A program made the translations under genes and the position numbers. A stretch of DNA of 64,000 bases from Pusillimonas sp. DMV24BSW_D (GTDB lineage Bacteria; Pseudomonadota; Gammaproteobacteria; Burkholderiales; Burkholderiaceae_B), in NCBI RefSeq assembly GCF_011388195.1, contig NZ_CP049990.1:868001-932000 (forward strand), given 5' to 3'. Below are positions 44,238 through 52,758 of the stretch, piece by piece. The notes beneath the pieces are model-generated. The model was not told the origin of the DNA and made no database searches. It saw only the letters and a list, made by a program, of their open reading frames with translations. The first letter of the stretch is position 1. Each line of letters starts with the position of its first letter.

Positions 44238-45208
44238 TACTGATGGTAGAAAGCAAAAATAAATATGCGCTTTTAGCGGTGATGTTTATCGCTTTATTGT
44301 TGTTTCCGACGCTTGGTCTTGATTTCTACAATGACATGGTGTCGCGAATCGTGATACTGGCGTTATTTGCAGTCAGCCTGGATTTGCTGGTGGGGTACAC
44401 GGGTTTAATCAGCTTTGGGCACGCAGCATGGTTTGGAGTAGGCGCATATGCGTTTGCGCTCCTTTCCACCCATTACCAAGTTACCGACAGTTTTTGGATC
44501 ACGTTGCCTGTTGCGCTGATCGCCGCAGCAGTACTTTCCTTTATCGTTGGCTTGTTTGTTTTAAGGACCAAGGGCATTTATTTCATCATGGTAACTTTGG
44601 CATTTGCGCAAGTGTTTTATTTTCTTGTGCATGATGTTCCAGCCATTGGTGGAAGTACGGACGGTTTGAATCTCTATGCGCGGCCTACGTTGGAAATAGG
44701 TAATTGGGTTTTGCTGGATTTGGAAAACCCTCTGACCATGTATTACTTTATTTTGGCAGCGCTGTTTTTCTCTGTTGTTTTATTATGGTTTTTCTTGAGG
44801 TCACCTTTAGGGCGCGCGGTGCAGGGTATAAAAATAAATGAGCATCGAATGCTGTCAATTGGTTTTCCTGTTTTTCGTTATAAGTTGATTGTTTTTGTCA
44901 TTGCAAGCGTTTTTGCTTCTTTGGCTGGTTACTTGTTTGCTGCCCAAAGTTACGGTGTTAATCCGGAGCTTTTGTCCTGGCATAAATCGGCAGATGTCCT
45001 GCTTATGTTGATATTTGGTGGTATGGGTCAATTTGTTGGCGGCATGGTGGGGGCGTTCGCCTTCATTTTGCTTAAAGACGTTTTCATGACATATACCGAT
45101 TGGTGGCAGCTATGGCTTGGCATAACGATTGTATTGTTTGTTTTGTTCTTGCCGGGTGGATTGGCTTCGCTACCCAGCCGGCTTAAAGCACTTGTTGGGA
45201 AAGCGTAA
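44234..45208 (+). CDS. ABC importer permease (LivM family)
   Basis: The 324-residue membrane protein has about nine hydrophobic segments and the LivM-type VGYTGLISFGHAAWFGVGAY region (about 54-73). The GTG at 44234 overlaps the upstream stop and has GAAGGA upstream; the ATG at 44243 is an alternative start. The stop codon overlaps the LivG start (TAATG). One 60-base line inside the gene (44281-44340) counts to 38 percent GC, low for this window. Confidence 0.93.
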   Translation: MILMVESKNKYALLAVMFIALLLFPTLGLDFYNDMVSRIVILALFAVSLDLLVGYTGLISFGHAAWFGVGAYAFALLSTHYQVTDSFWITLPVALIAAAVLSFIVGLFVLRTKGIYFIMVTLAFAQVFYFLVHDVPAIGGSTDGLNLYARPTLEIGNWVLLDLENPLTMYYFILAALFFSVVLLWFFLRSPLGRAVQGIKINEHRMLSIGFPVFRYKLIVFVIASVFASLAGYLFAAQSYGVNPELLSWHKSADVLLMLIFGGMGQFVGGMVGAFAFILLKDVFMTYTDWWQLWLGITIVLFVLFLPGGLASLPSRLKALVGKA

Positions 45209-45951
45209 TGAACGATGTGTTGCTAAGAGCAGAAAATGTATCCAAGCATTTTGGGGGTCTGGTTGCGAACGACAATGTGTCGTTGTCTGTTTACAAAGGT
45301 AAAACGCATGCGATTCTTGGCCCGAATGGTGCTGGAAAATCGACCCTGATCAATATGTTGTCCGGCGACTTAACCTGCTCAAGTGGCTCGGTGTTTTTGG
45401 GTAATCTCGATGTGACACATTTGCAACCAAATGAGCGTTCTCTGCTGGGAATTGGTCGCAGCTATCAGAAAACCAATATCTTTCCAATGTTTACGGTGCT
45501 GGAGAATTGTCGTTTGGCCGCGCAATCTCGTGAGCCCCGCTTAGGCGCCGTTTTTTCTAGCGCGAGCAATTATGAGCCCTATAAGAATCTTGCTGAGAAA
45601 GCGATTTGGGAAACAGGATTAGAGGGTTATGAAAGCCGGGTTGCCAGTGCATTATCTCATGGTGAGCAAAGGCAGCTTGAGTTAGCGATTGTTCTTGCGA
45701 CGCAACCGAGCGTTTTGTTGCTCGATGAGCCGCTCGCAGGCATGGGTTCGGAAGAGTCTTTTCAAATGATCGATCTGCTTAAAAAGCTTGTAAAGACACA
45801 TGGTATTTTGCTGGTGGAGCATGATATGGATGCCGTATTTGCCATTGCAGACATTATTACGGTGATGGTAAATGGATCTGTCCTGATGACGGACACGCCC
45901 GATCGGGTACGTGCCAGCGCCGAGGTTCAGCAAGCTTATTTCGGACACTAA
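45208..45951 (+). CDS. ABC importer ATPase (LivG family)
   Basis: The 247-residue ATPase has Walker A GPNGAGKST (about 38-46), the LivG-type RSYQKTNIFPMFTVLEN stretch, and Walker B VLLLDEPLAGMG. The signature region reads LSHGEQRQLELAI. It overlaps the LivM stop by one base and is followed after 13 bases by the LivF gene. It energises uptake of the compound bound by the receptor at 42110. Confidence 0.94.
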   Translation: MNDVLLRAENVSKHFGGLVANDNVSLSVYKGKTHAILGPNGAGKSTLINMLSGDLTCSSGSVFLGNLDVTHLQPNERSLLGIGRSYQKTNIFPMFTVLENCRLAAQSREPRLGAVFSSASNYEPYKNLAEKAIWETGLEGYESRVASALSHGEQRQLELAIVLATQPSVLLLDEPLAGMGSEESFQMIDLLKKLVKTHGILLVEHDMDAVFAIADIITVMVNGSVLMTDTPDRVRASAEVQQAYFGH

Positions 45952-45964
45952 AGGTTGGTTCAAT

Positions 45965-46678
45965 ATGTCAGAAGCATTAGTGAGTGCTCATGGAATTCAT
46001 TCATATTATGGCCAGAGCCATATTTTGCACGGGATAGACTTCACGATCTCGCGTGGTGAAACCGTTGGGCTGATGGGCCGCAACGGTATGGGTAAATCCA
46101 CGTTGATAAAAAGTTTGGTTGGTGTGGTGCGGCCGCGGGAGGGAGAGGTTTTTGTTAAGGGTAGGTCAGGCAAGAGTATGCCTACCTATAAGGTAGCACG
46201 CATGGGAATAGCCTACGTTCCTGAAGGGCGTGGTATCTTTCCCAACTTGTCGGTGAAAGAGAATCTATTGCTCGGAGCGCGTCCGGGTTCAGATGGGCGT
46301 CTTGACTGGACTTATGACAGGGTTCTGGACTCTTTTCCGCGATTAAGGGAGCGGCTGAGTAATGGTGGCGCTCAGTTATCGGGGGGGGAGCAACAAATGC
46401 TGAGTATTGGGCGAGCCTTGATGACTAACCCGGATTTGTTAATTCTGGATGAGGCTACTGAAGGATTGGCGCCCTTAATTGCCAAGGAAATTTGGCGGAT
46501 CATAGCAGCTATTCGAGAGTCTGGTATCGCGACGATAATCGTTGACAAGAATTTTGAGGCGATTACAGAGATCAGTACACGAAACCTGATTATGGTCAAA
46601 GGTATGATTGTTTTTGAGGGTTCAAGTTCAGAGTTATTGTCTGACGCCGACAGGCTGAAAACCCATCTTGGTGTGTAA
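45965..46678 (+). CDS. ABC importer ATPase (LivF family)
   Basis: The ATG at 45965 (MSEALVSAHGIHSYYGQSH) gives 237 residues. Walker A is GRNGMGKST (about 38-46), the signature LSGGEQQM and Walker B LLILDEATEGLAP are present; the D-E-A in Walker B instead of D-E-P is a mild variation. It ends the importer operon and converges on the iclR gene, eight bases away. Confidence 0.93.
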   Translation: MSEALVSAHGIHSYYGQSHILHGIDFTISRGETVGLMGRNGMGKSTLIKSLVGVVRPREGEVFVKGRSGKSMPTYKVARMGIAYVPEGRGIFPNLSVKENLLLGARPGSDGRLDWTYDRVLDSFPRLRERLSNGGAQLSGGEQQMLSIGRALMTNPDLLILDEATEGLAPLIAKEIWRIIAAIRESGIATIIVDKNFEAITEISTRNLIMVKGMIVFEGSSSELLSDADRLKTHLGV

Positions 46679-46686
46679 GATACTTA

Positions 46687-47508
46687 TTAGATCAACGATG
46701 CAACCATCCACCGTGCTCTTTCAAGTTCGGGCAGCAGGTTTTCGATCATGTTCTCGAGGCTTCGTCTTGACGTCGAGCTGACGATGCTGATTGATCCAAT
46801 GGTTTGGCCTTTTTGATCTCTAACCGGTACAGCAAGTGATCGGACGCCCAGCTCCAGTTCTTCGTCACTGATCGCGTAGCCGACCCTTCGTACTTCATTC
46901 AAGTATGACATTAACGTGGGGATGTCGATGCGCGTATTGGGCGTTAGCTTCTGACGAGGCTTTCGCTCGAGGCGGGTTTTTGCTTCGTCGGGGTCAAGGT
47001 CTGCTAACAATACCCTGCCAGTTGCCGCACAATAGGCAGGCAGTCTCGAACCAAGTCCCAATCCGTTTGAAAGGCTTCTGCGGGTTGCTGCTCTTGCCAC
47101 GAACACGGCGTCGGAACCATCCAGAACGGCAAAGGAGCTCGACTCATTCGTTCGTTCGCTAATTGCTTCAAGTGTGGGCTGAATTGTGCGTGCTAAAGCG
47201 GTTGATGTTAAATAAGCATGGCCGAGCCGAAGTACCCGGGGTGCAAGACGGAACATCTTGTCGTCGCATTCCACATAACCTAGTTTTTGTAGGGTTAATA
47301 GAGACCTTCTGGCCGAGGCACGTGAATGGCCAGTAATCTCGGCAGCTTCACTCAACGTAAGGGGCGTGTTTTTAATACCGAATGCCTCGATGATTGAAAG
47401 GCCTTTTTCGAGCCCGGCGACGTACTCTTTATCTTCATTTGATCTGTTTTTTGGGAGATGGGTGTGTTGTTGGGTGTTTACGTCGTTGTGATGAGTTGAC
47501 TTAGCCAC
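46687..47508 (-). CDS. IclR-family transcriptional regulator (TphR/PcaU/PobR type)
   Basis: The 273-residue protein starts at a GTG (47508). After a polar leader of about 28 residues it has the IclR winged helix (about 30-90, EAAEITGHSRASARRSLLTL) and the effector-binding domain (about 105-265). The pattern is that of IclR regulators that activate aromatic catabolic genes in response to a ring acid, such as PobR, PcaU and TphR; TphR is the activator of terephthalate genes in Comamonas. It is divergent from the P450 gene, with candidate operators in the gap and another in front of the importer operon. Confidence 0.9.
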   Translation of the reverse strand: MAKSTHHNDVNTQQHTHLPKNRSNEDKEYVAGLEKGLSIIEAFGIKNTPLTLSEAAEITGHSRASARRSLLTLQKLGYVECDDKMFRLAPRVLRLGHAYLTSTALARTIQPTLEAISERTNESSSFAVLDGSDAVFVARAATRRSLSNGLGLGSRLPAYCAATGRVLLADLDPDEAKTRLERKPRQKLTPNTRIDIPTLMSYLNEVRRVGYAISDEELELGVRSLAVPVRDQKGQTIGSISIVSSTSRRSLENMIENLLPELERARWMVASLI

Positions 47509-47524
47509 GTCCTCGCCTTTAATT

Positions 47525-47538
47525 CGCTATGCGCACAA
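47525..47538 (-). promoter_or_regulatory. IclR-type operator candidate, copy 1 of the iclR/P450 gap
   Basis: On the minus strand the sequence is TTGTGCGCATAGCG, one base different from the element at 41931-41944. Its nine-base core TTGTGCGCA recurs in inverted orientation at 47581-47589, 42 bases away. Confidence 0.6.
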
Positions 47539-47552
47539 AATGATCGATTTCT

Positions 47553-47581
47553 TTGACGGCAAGTATATCCTTCCCTAAACT
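47553..47581 (+). promoter_or_regulatory. Candidate promoter of the P450-tph operon
   Basis: TTGACG (47553-47558) and TAAACT (47576-47581) are spaced by 17 bases. The promoter sits between the two TTGTGCGCA elements, and the downstream one directly follows the -10. The distance to the P450 start is about 80 bases. Confidence 0.5.
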
Positions 47582-47590
47582 TGTGCGCAA
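47562..47590 (-). promoter_or_regulatory. Candidate promoter of the iclR gene
   Basis: On the minus strand TTGCGC (47590-47585) and TATACT (47567-47562) are spaced 17 bases. It overlaps the outward P450 promoter and the operator element at 47581-47589, so binding there would repress iclR itself. Confidence 0.4.
47581..47589 (+). promoter_or_regulatory. IclR-type operator candidate, copy 2 of the iclR/P450 gap
   Basis: TTGTGCGCA is the inverted partner of 47530-47538. It lies at the start region of the P450 promoter and over the -35 of the iclR promoter. Confidence 0.55.
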
Positions 47591-47664
47591 TAAATAGGCA
47601 ATGGTAGTGCGAGTGCTTAACGCAAAGTGCTGCCGAAGTTATTCAGCTAGGAGGAGACGAGCGC

Positions 47665-48876
47665 ATGGTTAGTTTGGCCACTTTTACAAAGGATGCAGTA
47701 CCCGTTACTGATTTTGATCCATATGCGGAGGAGGTTCTGATTGATCCTTATCCTTATTATGAGCAGCTTCGAGAAGCTGGGCCCGTTGTGTTGCTGGAGC
47801 GCTACGGAGCTTATGCGTTAGGTCGACACGATGAGGTGCATGCAGTCTTGTCTGATGCGCATACATTTTGCTCTGGCGCAGGGGTGGGGCTAACTAACTT
47901 CAATACTGAAAAGCCATGGCGCAAACCGAGCATTATCTTGGAGGCTGATCCACCTCATCACGCAAGAACGCGTAAGGTGGTGGCCAGAGTATTATCGCCA
48001 GCGTCGATTGGAAGATTGCGCGAAACGTTCGAGGCTGAAGCTGACGCTTTGGTAGACAAGATTATTCAAATGGGACAGTTCGACGCCGCAAAAGATTTTA
48101 GTGAAGCTTACCCGCTCAAAGTATTTGCAGATGCGGTTGGATTACCTGCCGAGGGAAGGGAGAATTTACTGCCTTATGGTGATATGGTGTTCAACGGGTT
48201 TGGCCCCATGAATGAGCGCTTCACTTCTCGCTTGGCTAAAGCTGAAGAGTCGGTGAAGTGGATCAACAATGTATGCCAAAGAGAAAATCTGACTCCCAAT
48301 GGTTTGGGTGCTGACCTTTATAAAGCAGCGGATGCGGGAGAAATAACCCACGAAGAAGCAGGAATGCTGGTACGCACGCTGCTTTCTGCAGGGCTTGATA
48401 CCACTGTATTTACGCTTTGCAATGCAATGCTTTGTTTCGCCAAGTATCCCGACCAATACGAAGTTCTCAGAGAAAACCCGCAGTTGGCCCGGCAGGCGAT
48501 TGAGGAAGTGATTCGGTTCGAGCCGACTTTTCACTCGTTTTATCGAACAACGACAAAGCCGGTAGAGGTGGCGGGCGTGGAAATGGATGCGAACCAGAAA
48601 ATTTGCGTGTTTGTTGGCTCTGCAAACAGGGATCCCCGGCGCTGGTCAGATCCCGATAAATTCGATGTGTCAAGAAAAGCTACGGGTCACATTGGGTTTG
48701 GAACCGGTATCCACGGGTGTGCGGGTCAGATGATGGCGCGATTGGAGGGCGATATTCTCCTGCGTGCGTTTGCAAAAAAAGTTCGCTCAATCGAACTGAT
48801 GGGCGAACCCGTGCGGCATTACAACAACACCGTTCGAGGATTCAAGCAAATCCCGGCACGTGTGGTAGCGCTATAG
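47665..48876 (+). CDS. Cytochrome P450, CYP199-like (para-substituted benzoate hydroxylase)
   Basis: The 403-residue soluble P450 has the I-helix oxygen-activation motif A242-G-L-D245-T246, the ExxR pair E281/R284 and the heme-binding loop GFGTGIHGC with C352. The overall sequence follows the CYP199A family (4-methoxybenzoate demethylases that also oxidise 4-methylbenzoate at the methyl group), including TEKPWRKPS and LVRTLLSAGLDTT. GAGGAG lies nine bases before the ATG. It is the first gene of a long operon with its ferredoxin, an SDR, an ALDH and terephthalate dioxygenase genes, so its likely job is methyl hydroxylation of p-toluate. The loop that in CYP199A holds an Arg (as I recall, SSRGVG) reads SGAGVG here, which may change the acid-binding mode. 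Confidence 0.88.
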   Translation: MVSLATFTKDAVPVTDFDPYAEEVLIDPYPYYEQLREAGPVVLLERYGAYALGRHDEVHAVLSDAHTFCSGAGVGLTNFNTEKPWRKPSIILEADPPHHARTRKVVARVLSPASIGRLRETFEAEADALVDKIIQMGQFDAAKDFSEAYPLKVFADAVGLPAEGRENLLPYGDMVFNGFGPMNERFTSRLAKAEESVKWINNVCQRENLTPNGLGADLYKAADAGEITHEEAGMLVRTLLSAGLDTTVFTLCNAMLCFAKYPDQYEVLRENPQLARQAIEEVIRFEPTFHSFYRTTTKPVEVAGVEMDANQKICVFVGSANRDPRRWSDPDKFDVSRKATGHIGFGTGIHGCAGQMMARLEGDILLRAFAKKVRSIELMGEPVRHYNNTVRGFKQIPARVVAL

Positions 48877-48919
48877 AGCAGCACCGTTTCTTTATTACTG
48901 ATTCAGCAAGAAGAGAGAT

Positions 48920-49243
48920 ATGACAAAAGTAACTTATGTTCAACCCGATGGTCGCCGAGACGTTATTGAGGTTGCGCCGGGGGTCACCGTTATGCAAGCG
49001 GCAGTTTCCAATTCAATTGACGGCATTGTGGCAGAGTGTGGTGGCTCTGCAATGTGCGCGACCTGTCATGTTTATGTCGATCCGGCATCGACGCATTTGG
49101 TGCCGCCAATTGCGGATGTTGAAGTGGAAATGATCGAAAGTGCTGCTAGTGAGCACAAAGAGACTAGCCGCCTGTCCTGTCAACTTGTTATGTCGGGCGA
49201 TATAGATGAGTTCGTGGTGCACATACCGTCTCATCAGGTTTAA
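48920..49243 (+). CDS. [2Fe-2S] ferredoxin of the P450 (adrenodoxin/putidaredoxin type)
   Basis: The 107-residue protein has the four cluster cysteines C40, C46, C49 and C87 in the adrenodoxin-type spacing (CGGSAMCATCHVYV, then SRLSCQLV). This class donates electrons to bacterial P450s such as P450cam and CYP199A. It follows the P450 gene after 43 bases. No P450-type FAD ferredoxin reductase gene is in this operon, so the reductase must come from elsewhere, for example the one cut by the left window edge or another genome locus. Confidence 0.93.
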   Translation: MTKVTYVQPDGRRDVIEVAPGVTVMQAAVSNSIDGIVAECGGSAMCATCHVYVDPASTHLVPPIADVEVEMIESAASEHKETSRLSCQLVMSGDIDEFVVHIPSHQV

Positions 49244-49279
49244 CCATTCGATCGACGAGCATTAATTTGAGTTAAGAAA

Positions 49280-50035
49280 ATGAAAGAAAGTTCAAAAGTA
49301 GTGATTGTTACGGGCGGCGCCAGTGGTATTGGGTTCAAATTCGCGCAAAGTTTGTCGTCAGAGGGCCACAAGATCGTTATTGCAGACTTGAACGGAAGTG
49401 AAGAGGCGGCAAATAGTCTTATTGATCAGGGTAGTGAGGCGCTTGGTGTAAAGGTCGATGTTGTCAGTAGCGATGATGTCAACAATATGGTTAAGCAGTC
49501 GCTGGTGAAATTCGGGCGAATCGATGCGTTAGTAAACAATGCAGGGCTCTTTACCAATTTGACCTTGCGTCCATTTGAGGAGATCTCAAATGAGGAATGG
49601 ATGAGGGTGATGGAAGTCAATACTCTGGGTCCGTTTATATGTGCTAAAGCAGTGGCTCCATCCATGCGTCAGAACAGTTGGGGGAGGATCGTTAATATTG
49701 CGTCCACTGTTCCCATTAAAGGGCCTCCTAATATGTCGCATTATGTTGCGAGTAAGGGTGCGGTCATTGCCTTTACCCGTTCGCTGGCCCGCGAGCTGGG
49801 TGGTGCAGGTATTACTGTCAATGCAATTGCGCCAGGTTTTACGCTGTCTGATGGTGTGTTGAAAAACGACCTGCATTCGCAAATGGGTGACGTAACGCGC
49901 AAGCTTTCGCGTTCGATTCAACGAGATCAAGTTCCTGAGGACTTGACGGGCGCACTCAACTTCCTGATCTCGGATGCCGCTGGATTCATTACCGGACAGA
50001 CTTTGGCAGTCGACGGTGGCTCTGTGTTCCTCTGA
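49280..50035 (+). CDS. Short-chain dehydrogenase/reductase, proposed 4-hydroxymethylbenzoate dehydrogenase
   Basis: The 251-residue NAD-dependent SDR has the cofactor motif TGGASGIG (about 12-19), NNAG (about 89-92) and the catalytic Ser-Tyr-Lys as S(TVP)...Y(VASK). The C-terminus (VPEDLTGALNFLISD, then TGQTLAVDGG) resembles aryl-alcohol SDRs such as (S)-1-phenylethanol dehydrogenase; TsaC of the Comamonas p-toluate pathway is also an SDR. Placed between the P450 and an ALDH, it most simply oxidises the benzylic alcohol made by the P450 to the aldehyde. The substrate is inferred from context only. Confidence 0.88.
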   Translation: MKESSKVVIVTGGASGIGFKFAQSLSSEGHKIVIADLNGSEEAANSLIDQGSEALGVKVDVVSSDDVNNMVKQSLVKFGRIDALVNNAGLFTNLTLRPFEEISNEEWMRVMEVNTLGPFICAKAVAPSMRQNSWGRIVNIASTVPIKGPPNMSHYVASKGAVIAFTRSLARELGGAGITVNAIAPGFTLSDGVLKNDLHSQMGDVTRKLSRSIQRDQVPEDLTGALNFLISDAAGFITGQTLAVDGGSVFL

Positions 50036-50050
50036 AACAAGGAGTTTAAT

Positions 50051-51481
50051 ATGTACACAGAGCTTTCGTTGTATATCGATGGCCATTTTATTGGTGCTGA
50101 TCAAAGGGATTGTCTTGACGTTGTGAACCCGGCTACTGAGGAGGTAATCGGTAAGTTGCCAACAGCGACGACCGAGGATCTTGATTTGGCCCTCAATGCT
50201 GCTCACAAAGCGTTTCAGTCGTGGCGTCGTTCGTCTCCTCTCGAGCGGTCCAAAATACTGCGCAAGGTAGCCGAATTAACGCGTGAGCGCGTCGATGAAA
50301 TAGCGCGCAATATAACCCTTGATATGGGTAAACCTTTGGCAGAAGCACGGACAGAGGTTTTGAATTGTGCGGAACAGGCTGAATGGCATGCCGAGGAATG
50401 CCGGCGGATATATGGGCGCACTATTCCGCCAAGGGTTGAGGGGGTCAGGCAGTTCGTGACGAAAGAGCCCGTGGGTGTTTGTGTGGCTTTCACGCCATGG
50501 AATTTTCCCTACAACCAAGCGATACGCAAAATGGTTGCGGCCTTGGGGGCAGGTTGCACTTTGGTTTTAAAAGGGCCGGAGGATGCACCCAGTGCGGTTG
50601 TTGCGCTGGCGCAGATATTTGAAGATGCTGGCCTGCCACCAGGTTGTCTCAATATTGTGTGGGGGAACCCACCGGAAGTGTCACAACATTTGATTACTTC
50701 GCCGATCGTTCGAAAGGTTTCGTTCACTGGGTCGGTTCCTGTGGGTAAACATTTGGCGTCGTTGGCCGGTGCTCACATGAAACGGATCACCATGGAGCTA
50801 GGCGGTCACTCACCGGTTGTCGTATTCGACGATGCGGATATTGACGCTGCAGTTGCACTGTTGGTGGGTTTGAAAATGCGAAATGCTGGTCAAGTATGCA
50901 TTGCGCCTAGTCGTTTTTACATTCAAAAGCCCGTTTATCAAAGTTTTATTGATAAATTTTCCAGTGCAATAGCGGATTTGCGCGTTGGTGATGGGTTGGA
51001 TCCAGCTACAAAGATGGGGCCGTTGGCGCATCGGCGTCGTGTCGAAGCAATGCAGCATGTGGTCGACGACGCGACAAAACGTGGTGCACAGGTTGTCGCA
51101 ACTCAGCCCGCAAATTTTGAGAAAGGCTATTTTTTCAGCCCTACGGTTTTAGCTGATGTAAGTGATGATGCTGACATTATGGTCAATGAACCATTTGGCC
51201 CCGTTGTTCCGATTACGCATTTTGACACGATTGACGACGTGCTCAGGCGGGCAAATAGCCTTCCGTATGGTTTGGCGTCGTACGTTTTCACAAAATCTTT
51301 AAAACGAGCCAGTTTTATGTCGACAAACCTTGAGGCGGGCATGGTCAACGTTAATCACTTTGGTATAGCGTTGGCAGAAACACCTTTGGGCGGCGTCAAA
51401 GATAGTGGCATTGGTAGTGAAGGTGGGACGGAAACTTTCGATGGCTACGTTGTTACCAAGTTTGTCACTGAGGCATGTTGA
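50051..51481 (+). CDS. NAD-dependent aldehyde dehydrogenase, proposed 4-carboxybenzaldehyde dehydrogenase
   Basis: The 476-residue enzyme is an ALDH-superfamily member with the NAD-fold segment FTGSVPVGKHLA (about 222-233), the general base glutamate in MELGGHSP (about 250) and the catalytic cysteine in NAGQVCIAPSR (about 284). AAGGAG precedes the ATG. It follows the SDR after 15 bases. In the proposed pathway it oxidises 4-carboxybenzaldehyde to terephthalate, the role of TsaD in Comamonas. Sequence alone would also allow a succinate-semialdehyde dehydrogenase-like activity. Confidence 0.88.
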   Translation: MYTELSLYIDGHFIGADQRDCLDVVNPATEEVIGKLPTATTEDLDLALNAAHKAFQSWRRSSPLERSKILRKVAELTRERVDEIARNITLDMGKPLAEARTEVLNCAEQAEWHAEECRRIYGRTIPPRVEGVRQFVTKEPVGVCVAFTPWNFPYNQAIRKMVAALGAGCTLVLKGPEDAPSAVVALAQIFEDAGLPPGCLNIVWGNPPEVSQHLITSPIVRKVSFTGSVPVGKHLASLAGAHMKRITMELGGHSPVVVFDDADIDAAVALLVGLKMRNAGQVCIAPSRFYIQKPVYQSFIDKFSSAIADLRVGDGLDPATKMGPLAHRRRVEAMQHVVDDATKRGAQVVATQPANFEKGYFFSPTVLADVSDDADIMVNEPFGPVVPITHFDTIDDVLRRANSLPYGLASYVFTKSLKRASFMSTNLEAGMVNVNHFGIALAETPLGGVKDSGIGSEGGTETFDGYVVTKFVTEAC

Positions 51482-51504
51482 TAAATTGTTGAGTAGAGTC
51501 GTAA

Positions 51505-52755
51505 ATGAACAAATTAGAGTTTGAAAACAGTCATACGAGCCTGAATTGGGGTGAAGATACGTCTCACATTCCTTACTGGGTATATCAGCATCCCGAGATC
51601 TTGAGGCAAGAACAGGAAAAGATTTATCAGGGGCCTACCTGGGGGTATTTGTGTCTTGAGGCTGAGATTCCCAATGCTGGTGATTACATCACTACTTTTG
51701 TAGGTGAAATGCCGGTTGTGGTTACGAGGGACCAGGATGGCGAAATTTATGCCTTTGAAAATAGATGTGCTCATCGAGGAGCGCTTATAGCGATCACTGA
51801 TAGTGGGAGCGCGTCTGAATTGACGTGTGTTTACCATGCCTGGAGTTATGACTTATCCGGTAGCCTCAAAGGAATCGCTTTTCAGAATGGGGTTGGCGGA
51901 AAAGGTGGAATGCCTGCAGACTTTCAGAAAGAACACTATGATCCGCGCAAACTGCGTGTTGCCACTGTTTGCGGAATTGTGTTTGGTAGTCTGGATGAAG
52001 ATGTACCTTCAATTGAGGATTATCTGGGTGAGGAAATTCTGGGTCGAATCGAACGAGTGTTGCATAAGCCGATTCGTGTATTGGGAAAATTTAAACAAAT
52101 GCTTCCCAACAATTGGAAGCTGTACTTTGAAAATGTAAAAGATACTTACCATGCGAGCTTGTTGCATGTGTTTTTCACGACATTCAAAATCAATCGTTTA
52201 TCTCAACGAGGTGGGGTTATCGTTAGTGATACCGGCGCTCATCACGTAAGTTACTCGGTCATTGATAAAAAGAGTTCCGAAAGTGAGGAATATCAGAAAG
52301 AAAAGCTTAGATCAGATAAAGATGACTATCGGTTAGCGGACCCCAGCTTGCTTGAAGGTGTGGATGAGTTCGGTGATGGCGTCACCTTGCAGATATTGTC
52401 GGTATTTCCAGGGTTTGTTTTGCAGCAAATTCAAAATAGCATCGCGGTTCGGCAAATTCTTCCAAAAGGCGTTGAGTCAACCGAGCTGAACTGGACATAC
52501 ATCGGTTTTGAAGACGATAGTGCCGAACTAGAAGAAATGCGGCTAAAGCAGGCCAATTTGATTGGTGCTTCAGGGTTTGTATCGATGGAGGATGGAGCGG
52601 TTGGCGGTTTCGTTCAAAGAGGCATTCAGTGTGCCTCCGACCAATATAGCGTCGTGCAAATGGGGGGGGTCAATATTGAAAGCGCAGATTATCGTGCGAC
52701 GGAAACATCGGTGCGAGGGTTCTGGCACGCTTATAGAAGTCATATGGGGCTTTAA
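51505..52755 (+). CDS. tphA2: Terephthalate 1,2-dioxygenase, oxygenase large subunit
   Basis: The 416-residue catalytic subunit has the Rieske ligands C88-x-H90 and C108-x2-H111 and the mononuclear iron site D213, H216, H221 with a third ligand probably D363 (SMEDGAVGG). Long stretches match Comamonas TphA2 as remembered (for example [39 protein letters not shown], and [20 protein letters not shown]), far beyond general family resemblance. The enzyme adds O2 to terephthalate to give 1,2-dihydroxy-3,5-cyclohexadiene-1,4-dicarboxylate. The small subunit follows after three bases. Confidence 0.92.
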   Translation: MNKLEFENSHTSLNWGEDTSHIPYWVYQHPEILRQEQEKIYQGPTWGYLCLEAEIPNAGDYITTFVGEMPVVVTRDQDGEIYAFENRCAHRGALIAITDSGSASELTCVYHAWSYDLSGSLKGIAFQNGVGGKGGMPADFQKEHYDPRKLRVATVCGIVFGSLDEDVPSIEDYLGEEILGRIERVLHKPIRVLGKFKQMLPNNWKLYFENVKDTYHASLLHVFFTTFKINRLSQRGGVIVSDTGAHHVSYSVIDKKSSESEEYQKEKLRSDKDDYRLADPSLLEGVDEFGDGVTLQILSVFPGFVLQQIQNSIAVRQILPKGVESTELNWTYIGFEDDSAELEEMRLKQANLIGASGFVSMEDGAVGGFVQRGIQCASDQYSVVQMGGVNIESADYRATETSVRGFWHAYRSHMGL

Positions 52756-52758
52756 CGC

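Noticed and set aside
47665-48876. P450 acting as a 4-methoxybenzoate demethylase only
   Set aside because: Demethylation would give 4-hydroxybenzoate and would leave the SDR, ALDH and terephthalate dioxygenase genes of the same operon without a purpose. It remains possible as a side activity.
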